Shown piece after piece: positions 35,972-43,078 of a stretch of DNA of 64,000 nucleotides. The notes under the pieces are model-generated. The model saw only the letters and a list, made by a program, of their open reading frames with translations. It did no database searches and was not told the DNA's origin. A program made the translations under genes and the position numbers. Numbering within the stretch: position 1 is the first letter of the stretch; every line of letters begins with the position of its first letter. Origin of the DNA: Longimicrobium sp. (GTDB lineage Bacteria; Gemmatimonadota; Gemmatimonadetes; Longimicrobiales; Longimicrobiaceae); NCBI GenBank assembly GCA_036377595.1, contig DASUYB010000054.1:27169-91168 (forward strand). Reading direction: 5' to 3'.

Positions 35972-36148
35972 TCAGGGTGTGCAGGGGCAGCAGGTCGGGT
36001 TCGTGGCGATGGTGGAGATGGTGCATACGATCTTCACCGTCTCCGCGCCCTCGCGCGCCTGCACCGTGCCCAGTCTCTGTAGTTCGTCGTCCGAAGTGGG
36101 GAACGACTCGACGGTCAGGCGCTCGACGTCCAGCTTCAGCTTCCGCAT
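35972..36148 (-). CDS. RiPP-like precursor peptide a
   Basis: A 58-residue peptide. Leader MRKLKLDVERLTVESFPTSD, then a GTVQARE junction and a core with Thr/Ser and four Cys, ending NPTCCPCTP. Belongs to the CPCTP subgroup with b, g and h. It starts three bases after the stop of precursor b, so the two are co-transcribed. Resembles pinensin-type lanthipeptide precursors in leader pattern. No modifying enzyme is nearby. Confidence 0.75.
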   Translation of the reverse strand: MRKLKLDVERLTVESFPTSDDELQRLGTVQAREGAETVKIVCTISTIATNPTCCPCTP

Positions 36149-36151
36149 GGT

Positions 36152-36340
36152 TCAGCGCTCCTCGTAGCGGGGGGTGCACGGGCAGCAGGTGGGGTTCGAC
36201 TCCAGCCAGGTGCTGCCGCAGAACGTCTTGATCGTCGGCTGCATCTCGCGGCCGGCGACGGTGCCGTGGCCAGCCACCGCGTCCGCGGTCGAGAACGAGT
36301 CGATCGCGAGCGCGTCCAGGTCCAGCTTCAGCTTCCTCAT
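36152..36340 (-). CDS. RiPP-like precursor peptide b
   Basis: A 62-residue peptide: leader MRKLKLDLDALAIDSFSTAD, junction GTVAGRE, core with Thr/Ser and four Cys ending NPTCCPCTPRYEER. Of two adjacent ATGs I chose the second (36340), which leaves a better distance from the GGAGGAG site and matches the family start. First of the b-a pair. The core shares NPTCCPCTP with peptide a. Confidence 0.78.
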   Translation of the reverse strand: MRKLKLDLDALAIDSFSTADAVAGHGTVAGREMQPTIKTFCGSTWLESNPTCCPCTPRYEER

Positions 36341-36480
36341 CATGCTCCTCCAGTAAAGGGATCGGTTCGCGCCCGGGGAACGCATGGTGGGTGCCGAGGG
36401 ACGTGGAGCGCCGAGGAAGATCGCGGAAAGGCCGTAAGTCGTGGCGGGATGCGGGGTTCGGCTCGATGGGGCGGAAGCAT

Positions 36481-36517
36481 GCGAGCGGCGGAGCGAAAGG
36501 TTCGCTCCGCCGCTCGC
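36481..36517 (-). terminator. Strong hairpin downstream of precursor c
   Basis: A perfect 17-bp stem, GCGAGCGGCGGAGCGAA (36481-36497) and its complement (36501-36517), with a 3-base loop. It separates precursor c from the b-a unit. Confidence 0.65.
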
Positions 36518-36577
36518 ACCGTTTCGGTGAGGGTGGCTGCCCCGAAATTCAGACGCGTTCGGGATCGCCTCCCACGC

Positions 36578-36784
36578 CTACACGCGCTCCTCGACGCAGG
36601 TGGTCCGCGTGGACGGCGGCGGACAGAACGCGTGATAGAACGACGCGCCGGTGGTGCAGCCACAGGACGCATACGGCGGCGTGGGCGCGTCGTACGCCTG
36701 CACCGTGCCTTCCTCCGTCTCGAGCGCGGCGATGGGGAACGACTCCACCGCGAGCACGTCGAGATCGAGCTTCACTTTCTTCAT
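36578..36784 (-). CDS. RiPP-like precursor peptide c
   Basis: A 68-residue peptide: leader MKKVKLDLDVLAVESFPIAA, junction EEGTVQAYDAP, then TPPYASCGCTTGASFYHAF followed by a Cys/Pro/Thr tail. It is nearly identical to d over the first 48 residues, so they arose by recent tandem duplication. Start chosen at 36784, preceded by GGAGGTCCAG. Four Cys in the core. Confidence 0.78.
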   Translation of the reverse strand: MKKVKLDLDVLAVESFPIAALETEEGTVQAYDAPTPPYASCGCTTGASFYHAFCPPPSTRTTCVEERV

Positions 36785-36818
36785 CTGGACCTCCATTCGT
36801 GGGGATGGAGAGGCCGGA

Positions 36819-36849
36819 CGGGCCACGGCGCCCGCCCGGCCGTGGCCCG
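36819..36849 (-). terminator. Hairpin between precursors d and c
   Basis: CGGGCCACGG (36819-36828) pairs with CCGTGGCCCG (36840-36849) around an 11-base loop, just past the stop of precursor d. Confidence 0.55.
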
Positions 36850-36851
36850 GC

Positions 36852-37049
36852 TCAGGCGTCGGGCGCGACCACGGGAGTCGGCGGCGGGCAGAAGCGCTCC
36901 AGGTACGAAGCCCCGGTAGTGCAGCCGCAGGACGCGTACGGCGGCGTGGGCGCGTCGTACGCCTGCACCGTGCCTTCCTCCATCTCGAGCGCGGCGGTCG
37001 GGAACGACTCCACGGCGAGCGCGTCGAGCTCGAGCTTCACCTTCTTCAT
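36852..37049 (-). CDS. RiPP-like precursor peptide d
   Basis: A 65-residue peptide: leader MKKVKLELDALAVESFPTAA, junction EEGTVQAYDAP, core TPPYASCGCTTGASYLERF and tail CPPPTPVVAPDA. Three Cys. The core SCGCTTGAS is shared with c. Preceded by GGAGGC. The tail after the second core block diverges from c, the usual pattern for variable RiPP cores. Confidence 0.78.
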   Translation of the reverse strand: MKKVKLELDALAVESFPTAALEMEEGTVQAYDAPTPPYASCGCTTGASYLERFCPPPTPVVAPDA

Positions 37050-37110
37050 CCATGCCTCCGGTCTGGTGGGATACTGATTCCGGCAGCGGCCGGCCCGCTC
37101 CCGGACGTGC

Positions 37111-37146
37111 GCACGCCCGGCGGGACGTCGTCCGCGCCGGGCGTGC
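37111..37146 (-). terminator. Hairpin downstream of precursor e
   Basis: GCACGCCCGGCG (37111-37122) pairs with CGCCGGGCGTGC (37135-37146), ten bases past the stop of precursor e. Confidence 0.6.
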
Positions 37147-37155
37147 AGTGTGCGT

Positions 37156-37308
37156 TCAGTGCTCCGCGGGGAACGCGCAGGCGCCGGCCACGCAGGAGAG
37201 CAGCGTACATCCCCAGCTGCGGGTGTCGCGCTCCGCCTCGCGCACTTCGGGCGCGGCGGTCCACGAGACCACGCGCAGAGAGTCCACGTCGAGTCTCAGC
37301 TTCGGCAT
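37156..37308 (-). CDS. RiPP-like precursor peptide e
   Basis: A 50-residue peptide starting MPKLRLDVDSLRVVSWTAAP, the most divergent leader of the set (VVSW in place of VESF). The core WGCTLLSCVAGACAFPAEH has three Cys. Preceded by GGGAGGAAACG. An upstream in-frame extension exists but lacks conserved sequence. It lies alone between terminators. Confidence 0.7.
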   Translation of the reverse strand: MPKLRLDVDSLRVVSWTAAPEVREAERDTRSWGCTLLSCVAGACAFPAEH

Positions 37309-37456
37309 CGTTTCCTCCCGTGGTGGGTCGATCGCACCGGCACGGCCGAACGGCCCGAGGGTGAAGTCTCCTCGGTGTCGCGATGCGGTTCGGGTGCGGT
37401 CGGTGTGCTTCCACCCTAACCCCATCTTCCGACGTCCGCAAGGGGACATCGCGGCG

Positions 37457-37948
37457 TCAGATTGTCGCTTTGTTGGGCGCAGAGGTGCCGTCATCGCCGC
37501 CCCGCGGACGATTCCACGGTGGCGTGATGCGCGGGACGCCGATCTCCCGCAGCGGCTTCCCGGCCAGGTACCCGGCCGCGAGCGTCACCGCGTCGGCGAC
37601 GGTGGGGAGGATGGCGAGCTCGGCGTACTCCGATTCGGATTCGATGGCCGCCTTGCGCTCGGGAGATGCGCGCACCCAGCGGTCCCCGCCCACGGGGAGC
37701 GGCGCGGCGTAGTAGCGGATCTCGCCCAGGATGCGGGAGAAGACCACCCAGCGCGTATGGCCGGTGATGATGATCGTGGGATCGCGCTCGAGCCGGGCCA
37801 TCATCCCCTCGACGCCCTCCTCCTCGGCGGACCATTCCAGGTCCGCGAACCCGCCGATGGACTCCTCCAGCTGGCCGTCGATGGCCACGCCACGCCGCTC
37901 GGCCTCGGCGCGGAACTCGTCCACCAGTCGCGATCGGGCGTGCTCCAT
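37457..37948 (-). CDS. Protein of unknown function inside the precursor array
   Basis: A 163-residue soluble protein starting MEHARSRLVDEFRAEAERRG, with a CAGGAGACATC site. No signal or membrane segment is seen, and I do not recognise the family. The central part (PTIIITGHTRWVVFSRILGEIRYYAAPLPVGGDRWVRAS) is strand-rich. It lies between precursors e and g on the same strand. It may be unrelated to the peptides, or could be an accessory or immunity protein; nothing in the sequence decides. Confidence 0.7.
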   Translation of the reverse strand: MEHARSRLVDEFRAEAERRGVAIDGQLEESIGGFADLEWSAEEEGVEGMMARLERDPTIIITGHTRWVVFSRILGEIRYYAAPLPVGGDRWVRASPERKAAIESESEYAELAILPTVADAVTLAAGYLAGKPLREIGVPRITPPWNRPRGGDDGTSAPNKATI

Positions 37949-38000
37949 GATGTCTCCTGGCGAGATGCTTTGGTGAGCGCCCGGCATCCACAACTGCGGG

Positions 38001-38029
38001 GTCTCACGCAGAGTCAGCAGGGTCAGCAG
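38001..38029. repeat. GTCTCACGCAGAGTCAGCAG-type repeat, single arm
   Basis: Matches the left arm of the hairpin at 56664-56747. Located between the 163-aa gene and precursor g. Confidence 0.65.
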
Positions 38030-38104
38030 AGAACAGCGGTCTGGTGATGACCCGCCGCGGAATTCGTGACGAAGAAGATGTCGGGAGGGGGATGGCGCAA
38101 GCGT

Positions 38105-38139
38105 GCGGCGCGGAGGGGTGCGATCTCCCTCCGCGCCGC
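38105..38139 (-). terminator. Hairpin downstream of precursor g
   Basis: GCGGCGCGGAGGG (38105-38117) pairs with CCCTCCGCGCCGC (38127-38139) around a 9-base loop, eight bases past the stop of g. Confidence 0.6.
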
Positions 38140-38146
38140 CGTCCAA

Positions 38147-38317
38147 TCAGAGCTCGCCCCAGCGCGGCGTGCAGGGGCAGTAGGTGAGGATCGTCTTCGC
38201 GTAGGGCGAGGTGTCGAGCATCTCGTGCGCCTCCACGCTCCCGGGCGCTCCGTCTTCGGGCGCGGTGGCGAACGAATCGACGGAGAGGGTCTCCAGGTCC
38301 AGCTTCAGCTTGCGCAT
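38147..38317 (-). CDS. RiPP-like precursor peptide g
   Basis: A 56-residue peptide: leader MRKLKLDLETLSVDSFATAP, junction GSVEAHE, core ending ILTYCPCTPRWGEL with two Cys. Shares TYCPCTPRW with h and CPCTP with a and b. Starts 25 bases after the stop of h, with AGAGGTGCACC upstream, so h and g form one unit. Confidence 0.78.
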   Translation of the reverse strand: MRKLKLDLETLSVDSFATAPEDGAPGSVEAHEMLDTSPYAKTILTYCPCTPRWGEL

Positions 38318-38342
38318 CGGTGCACCTCTTTGGTTGGTGAGT

Positions 38343-38531
38343 CTACTCGTCCCAGCGCGGCGTGCAGGGACAATAGGTGAGCTGCGTCTTGCAGTAGGTC
38401 GTGGTCTGGGCGCAGGTGAAGGTGCGCGCCAGCTCGCGTGCGTGCACGCTGCCGGGGTCCGCCGCCGACGCGTCGTCCGTGGAGAACGAATCCACGGCGA
38501 TGGTGTCGAGGTCCAGCACGAGCTTTCTCAT
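38343..38531 (-). CDS. RiPP-like precursor peptide h
   Basis: A 62-residue peptide: leader MRKLVLDLDTIAVDSFSTDD, junction GSVHARE, then TFTCAQTTTYCKTQLTYCPCTPRWDE with four Cys and many Thr. The Thr/Cys-rich core suits (methyl)lanthionine formation, but this is unproven. First gene of the h-g unit, with a likely promoter about 70 bases upstream. Confidence 0.8.
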   Translation of the reverse strand: MRKLVLDLDTIAVDSFSTDDASAADPGSVHARELARTFTCAQTTTYCKTQLTYCPCTPRWDE

Positions 38532-38999
38532 CGCGCCTCTCCGCTCGGGGATGCGCCGGCGCGGCGATGTGCGGCGGCCGGCGACGGTTGGGGGAGAGAT
38601 GATTCTAAACCAGACGTATTCTGTTGATCAAGGTCCGGAGTTTCGCTTCGATCCGGTTCGAATGCGACCTCAGGGGTACGATGGAGCGGGGAGCGAAGCG
38701 GGATCGGTGATGCCGCGGGGTCACGCGAGCCGCCGTGCGGGGGCGATCCCGTCCGCGCGGCTTTGCCCGGCCCGGACGCCGCGCCGGGGTACGGGCGGCG
38801 TCCGCGTGCCTCCCCCGGCATGCCCCGTGCATCGGGCGGCTCGCGGCGCGGCGGTGGACGCGGCGCTTCGGGTTGCGAGCGGCGGGGGGCGGGCGTAGCT
38901 TTTTCGGGTTCCGCAAGTCCTTCGTACACTTGGGGGCTACGCACCCGAACGTGTCCGGCGCGCCAGAGCCGCGCTCCGGCGGAAAGTCTTGGTCCGCAC
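38532..38999. other. Divergent intergenic region between the precursor array and mreB
   Basis: 468 bases without a gene. The left third is AT-richer and holds the promoter of peptide h. The rest is very GC-rich and has a hairpin (CGGACGCCGC 38773-38782 with GCGGCGTCCG 38795-38804). TACACT near 38927 could be the mreB -10 element. No tRNA or small gene is evident. Confidence 0.6.
38602..38631 (-). promoter_or_regulatory. Putative promoter of the h-g precursor unit
   Basis: On the minus strand TTGATC (38631-38626) and TAGAAT (38607-38602) are spaced by 18 bases in an AT-rich patch, about 70 bases upstream of peptide h. Confidence 0.5.
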
Positions 39000-40037
39000 A
39001 TGGCATTGGGCTGGTTCAAGAAGGGGAGCTTTCTCCCGGTCAACGACATCGCCGTAGACCTGGGGACCGCGAACACGCTGATCTACGTGAAGGGCGAGGG
39101 GATCGTCCTGAACGAGCCGTCGGTGGTGGCGCTCGACAAGGCCAGCGGCAAGCCCAAGGGGATCGGGCTCGAGGCCAAGCGCATGCTGGGGCGCACCCCC
39201 GAAGGCATCCTGGCCGTGCGGCCGCTGAAGGACGGCGTGATCGCCGACGTGGACGTGACCGAGATCATGCTCCGCTACTTCCTGCAGAGCGTGACCTCCA
39301 AGCGCTTCCTGAAGCTCAAGCCCACGGTGGTCGTCGGCGTGCCGAGCGGGATCACCGAGCTGGAGCGCCGCGCGGTGCGCCAGAGCGCGGCGGCCGCCGG
39401 GGCCAAGGAAGTCTACATGGTCGCGGAGCCGATGGCCGCGGCGATCGGCGTGGGCCTCCCCGTCGAGACGCCGACGGGGAACATGGTGATCGACATCGGC
39501 GGCGGGACCACGGAGATCGCGGTGATCGCGCTCTCGGGCATCGTCTGCGACACCAGCATCCGCGTGGGCGGCGACGAGATCGACATCGCCATCGTCACCT
39601 TCCTGCGCAAGAACTACAACCTGATGATCGGCGAGGCCACGGCCGAGGCGGTGAAGATCCAGATCGGCAGCGCCTTCAGCACCGGCGAAGAGCGGGAGAT
39701 GGACGTGAAGGGGCGCGACCTGGTGTCCGGCATCCCCAAGACGGTGCGCGTGCACAGCCAGGAGATCCGCGAGTGCATCCAGGAGCCCATCCAGGCCATC
39801 GTCGAGGCGGTGCGCCGCGCGCTGGAGATCACCCCGCCCGAGCTGGCCAGCGACATCGTGGACCGCGGGATCGTGATGACCGGCGGCGGCGCGCTGATCC
39901 GCGGCCTCGACGTGCTGATCGCCCGCGAGACCAACCTGCCGATCCACGTGGACGAGGAGCCGCTGACCTGCGTGGTCCGCGGCGCGGGGCGGATCCTCGA
40001 CGACATCGCCAAGTTCCGCGGAGTGCTGGCCTCCTGA
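39000..40037 (+). CDS. mreB: Rod shape-determining protein MreB
   Basis: A 345-residue bacterial actin that guides cell-wall elongation. Actin-fold motifs: AVDLGTANTLIYV (phosphate 1), DIGGGTTEIAVI (phosphate 2), MTGGGALIRGLD (adenosine). MALGWFKKGSFLPVND is the N-terminus, and the ATG at 39000 gives the usual length. An ORF extension upstream has no conserved sequence. First gene of mreBCD-rodA. Confidence 0.98.
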   Translation: MALGWFKKGSFLPVNDIAVDLGTANTLIYVKGEGIVLNEPSVVALDKASGKPKGIGLEAKRMLGRTPEGILAVRPLKDGVIADVDVTEIMLRYFLQSVTSKRFLKLKPTVVVGVPSGITELERRAVRQSAAAAGAKEVYMVAEPMAAAIGVGLPVETPTGNMVIDIGGGTTEIAVIALSGIVCDTSIRVGGDEIDIAIVTFLRKNYNLMIGEATAEAVKIQIGSAFSTGEEREMDVKGRDLVSGIPKTVRVHSQEIRECIQEPIQAIVEAVRRALEITPPELASDIVDRGIVMTGGGALIRGLDVLIARETNLPIHVDEEPLTCVVRGAGRILDDIAKFRGVLAS

Positions 40038-40047
40038 GGGCTTTCCC

Positions 40048-41148
40048 ATGAGCACCTTCCGACCCTACCTGCGCGGCACCGGCGACCGGGCCCGCAAGCG
40101 CGACCTGGCGGCGGCCGCGGCCTTCGCCGGCCTGTCGGCGCTCCTGCTGGCCATCCCCGCGGCGTACCGCGACGCGGTGGGCCACGCGGTGCGCAGCAGC
40201 GTGCTCTATCCCGTGATGGCCATGCAGCACGGCGCCAGCGACCGCGAGGGGCGCTACGCCGACGCCGCGCGGCTGCGCGCCGAGCGCGACTCGCTGGCCT
40301 CCTTCCTGGTGGGCCAGAGCAACCTGGCCGAGGAGAACCGCGAGCTGCGCTCGCTGCTGGGCTTCCGCCCGCGGCTGACCTACTCGTTCGTGGCGGCCGA
40401 GACGGACCCGGTGACCGGCCCCGGCTCGGCGGGAACGCTCCGCCTCTCCGTGGGCAGCCGCGACGGGGTGAAGCAGGACGCGCCGCTGGTGACCGCCAGC
40501 GGGCTGGTGGGGAAGGTGTGGAAGCTGGGGGCCACCTCGTCGGTGGCGATCGACTGGACGCACGACAAGTTCGCCGTGGCGGTGATGACGGTGGACGGCG
40601 AGACCTACGGGATCGCCACGCCGGGGAACGACCCGCGCGGCGAGCGGGTGCTGGCGCTGACGCCGGTCGCCTTCCACACCGTCCCCGACACGGGCTCGCT
40701 GGTGGTGACCAGCGGCGACGGCGCGCTCTTCCCGCGCGGCATCCCCGTGGGGAAGGTGATCGGGGCGGGGAAGCAGCCGGGCGGGTGGCAGCGCACCTAC
40801 TTCATCCGCCCGCTGGTGAACCCCGCGCAGATGTCGCACGTGCTGGTGCTGGGCGAGCCCGCGCAGGCGCAGAGCGAGCAGAACCTGGCGGCGGCGTGGG
40901 GGGTGCGGCTGACCACCACGCAGGTGGCCGACACCACCGCGCGCGCGGTGGCGCCCGACGCGGCCACGCCCATGGCGCCGCTCACGCCGCGCCCGCAGCC
41001 CGCGGCGCCGGCCCGGCCGCGCCCCCGGCCGCGTCCCCGCCGGGTGGACCCCACGCCGGAGCTTCCGGGCCGCCCGGTGTATCCCGGCGAGCCCAGGGTC
41101 CCGCCCGGGTTCCGGCCGCCGCCGAGCAATCCAAGCCCCCGACGGTGA
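40048..41148 (+). CDS. mreC: Rod shape-determining protein MreC
   Basis: A 366-residue periplasmic scaffold of the elongasome. One membrane segment (about 23-42) is followed by a coiled coil (about 68-105, LRAERDSLASFLVGQSNLAEENRELRSLLG). The beta-rich MreC core has VTASGLVGKVWKLGATSSVA and TSGDGALFPRGIPVGKV. The C-terminal 90 residues are Pro/Arg-rich and probably disordered, longer than usual. Starts 10 bases after mreB. Confidence 0.93.
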   Translation: MSTFRPYLRGTGDRARKRDLAAAAAFAGLSALLLAIPAAYRDAVGHAVRSSVLYPVMAMQHGASDREGRYADAARLRAERDSLASFLVGQSNLAEENRELRSLLGFRPRLTYSFVAAETDPVTGPGSAGTLRLSVGSRDGVKQDAPLVTASGLVGKVWKLGATSSVAIDWTHDKFAVAVMTVDGETYGIATPGNDPRGERVLALTPVAFHTVPDTGSLVVTSGDGALFPRGIPVGKVIGAGKQPGGWQRTYFIRPLVNPAQMSHVLVLGEPAQAQSEQNLAAAWGVRLTTTQVADTTARAVAPDAATPMAPLTPRPQPAAPARPRPRPRPRRVDPTPELPGRPVYPGEPRVPPGFRPPPSNPSPRR

Positions 41149-41161
41149 ACAGGAGCGAGGG

Positions 41162-41638
41162 ATGACGGAGGGGACGCAGTGGAAGTTCGCGCTCTTCATC
41201 TTCGTGCTGGTGGCGCTGCACTTCATCCTGCGGGTGGGGATGGGGCTGGGCGTGCTCGCCCCCGACCTGCTGGTGGTGGCGCTGCTGCTGGCCTCGCGCC
41301 GGCTGCGCCCGGGGTCGGCGGCGGGGCTCGGCTTCCTGCTGGGCCTGCTGGAGGGCTCGGCCAACCCGTTCGTGTTCGGCTACGCCTCGCTGGGGCTGGC
41401 CGTGCTGGGCTACGCCGGCTCGCGCTCGCGCGAGTGGCTGGCGGGCGACGACCCGCTGAACATGGTGGCCTTCTTCTTCGCGGGCACGCTGATCTACGAG
41501 CTGCTGCTGTACGTGATGCTGGCCGTGGGCGGCGTGGGCGGCTCGCCCATGGCGCTGCTCATCCCCGCGCTCCTGGCCTCGATCTACGCGGCGGCGGTGG
41601 GGCTGGGCGCCTCGACCCTCTACCGCTCGCTGGCATGA
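41162..41638 (+). CDS. mreD: Rod shape-determining protein MreD
   Basis: A 158-residue membrane protein with about five hydrophobic segments, starting MTEGTQWKFALFIFVLVALHFIL. Length and hydrophobic pattern match MreD, which is poorly conserved in sequence. LLVVALLLASRR and GLLEGSANPFVFGYASLG are consistent. Position directly after mreC supports the call. In most genomes mrdA (PBP2) follows; here rodA follows after 46 bases. Confidence 0.85.
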   Translation: MTEGTQWKFALFIFVLVALHFILRVGMGLGVLAPDLLVVALLLASRRLRPGSAAGLGFLLGLLEGSANPFVFGYASLGLAVLGYAGSRSREWLAGDDPLNMVAFFFAGTLIYELLLYVMLAVGGVGGSPMALLIPALLASIYAAAVGLGASTLYRSLA

Positions 41639-41684
41639 GGGTTGAACGTGTTGCGGCACATGGATTTGCCGCTTTGAGGGGAAC

Positions 41685-42926
41685 GTGAGGCGCTACCGCT
41701 CGCTGGTCCTGGGAGACCCGATCCTCTTCGCCCTGGTGGTGGGGCTGGCGATGTTCGGCATCGCCATGATCTACAGCGCCGGCGTGCTCGACGTGCCCGA
41801 CAAGACGGTGACGGGCGCGTGGCGGCAGCAGCTGATCTGGTTCATCCTGGCGCTGATGATCGTCCCCTTCGTCCTCCGCGTGCCGGTGGGGTGGCTGGAG
41901 TGGGCGGCGCAGCCGGCGTACGCGGTGGCCCTCGTCCTCCTGGTCCTCACGCTGTTCATCGGCGGCGGGTCGGGAACGGCGGCCAGCACCAAGAGCTGGC
42001 TGAACCTGGGGCCGCTGCATCTCCAGCCGGCGGAGGTGGCCAAGATCGCCACGGCGCTGATGCTGGCGCGGGTGCTGGGCGAGTGGCGCGAGCCGCCCAA
42101 GACGCTGTGGGGGCTGTGGAAGCCCATCGTGGTGGTGATGTTGCCCATGGGGCTGGTGATGCTGCAGCCCGACCTGGGCTCGGCGCTGGTGTTCGCGTCG
42201 ATCCTGGTGTGGTGCCTGTTCTGGGCGGGCACGCCGCTGTCGACGATCTTCTTCCTGGTCTCGCCCATCCTCTCCCTCTTCCTGTCGATCAGCTGGCAGG
42301 TGTGGGGGGTGTACATCGTGGTGATGCTGGTCCTGCTGATCCGCCGCGACGCGTTCATCTCCGAGAAGGCCACCATCTGGCTGGCCAACGCCATGGCGGG
42401 CGCGCTGGCGCTGCCGCTGTGGAACAAGCTGCAGCCGTACCAGAAGAACCGCTTCATGGTGTTCCTGGACCCCATGATCGACCCGCGGGGGGCCGGGTAC
42501 AACCTGATCCAGAGCCGGGTGGCCATCGGCAGCGGCGGGTGGTTCGGGCGCGGGTGGCTGCACGGGCCGCAGAAGCGGCTGGCCTTCCTCCCCGAGCAGC
42601 ACACCGACTTCATCTTCTCGGTGATCGGCGAGGAGCTGGGCTTCATCGGCGTGCTCTGCGTGCTGGCGGCCTTCGGCTTCATCTTCTGGCGGCTGGTGAA
42701 GATCGCCGAGAAGAGCAACGACCCCTTCGCCTCGCTGGTGCCCATCGGCATCTTCGGCAGCTGGTTCGCGCACGTGCTGATCAACGTGGGGATGACGGTG
42801 GGGATCATGCCCGTCACCGGCATCCCCCTGCCGTTCATCAGCTACGGGGGATCGTTCCTGCTGGTGAACCTGCTGGCGATGGCGGTGATCCAGCGGGTGG
42901 CGGCGGAGACGGGGCGGGCGAGATAG
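41685..42926 (+). CDS. rodA: Rod shape-determining peptidoglycan polymerase RodA
   Basis: A 413-residue SEDS glycosyltransferase that polymerises lipid II in elongation. Ten or so membrane segments are present. Signature parts: KSWLNLGPLHLQPAEVAKIA, LQPDLGSALVF, RFMVFLDPMIDPRGAGYNLIQSRVAIGSGGWFGRGW, LPEQHTDFIFSVIGEELGF and GIPLPFISYGGSFLLVNL. Starts at GTG (41685) with GAGGGGAAC upstream. The partner transpeptidase gene mrdA is not in this operon. Confidence 0.95.
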   Translation: MRRYRSLVLGDPILFALVVGLAMFGIAMIYSAGVLDVPDKTVTGAWRQQLIWFILALMIVPFVLRVPVGWLEWAAQPAYAVALVLLVLTLFIGGGSGTAASTKSWLNLGPLHLQPAEVAKIATALMLARVLGEWREPPKTLWGLWKPIVVVMLPMGLVMLQPDLGSALVFASILVWCLFWAGTPLSTIFFLVSPILSLFLSISWQVWGVYIVVMLVLLIRRDAFISEKATIWLANAMAGALALPLWNKLQPYQKNRFMVFLDPMIDPRGAGYNLIQSRVAIGSGGWFGRGWLHGPQKRLAFLPEQHTDFIFSVIGEELGFIGVLCVLAAFGFIFWRLVKIAEKSNDPFASLVPIGIFGSWFAHVLINVGMTVGIMPVTGIPLPFISYGGSFLLVNLLAMAVIQRVAAETGRAR

Positions 42927-42932
42927 AACCGG

Positions 42933-43071
42933 AAGTGCGAAAGTGCGAGAGTGCGAAAGTGCGTGGGTTCCGGCGCGAGACCGATTGCCGCGCCCGATCT
43001 CACGCCGCGCGCCGCCGCCGTGTCCCGTGGTGACCACTTTCGCACTCTCGCACTTTCGCACTCACGCACTT
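42933..43071. repeat. Inverted repeat built of AGTGCGA words
   Basis: Left arm (42933-42964) and right arm (43036-43071) are inverted copies made of tandem AAGTGCG/AGAGTGCG words. They flank a 71-base centre between rodA and accD. Similar in design to the hairpin at 6215. Confidence 0.75.
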
Positions 43072-43078
43072 TCCTGAT

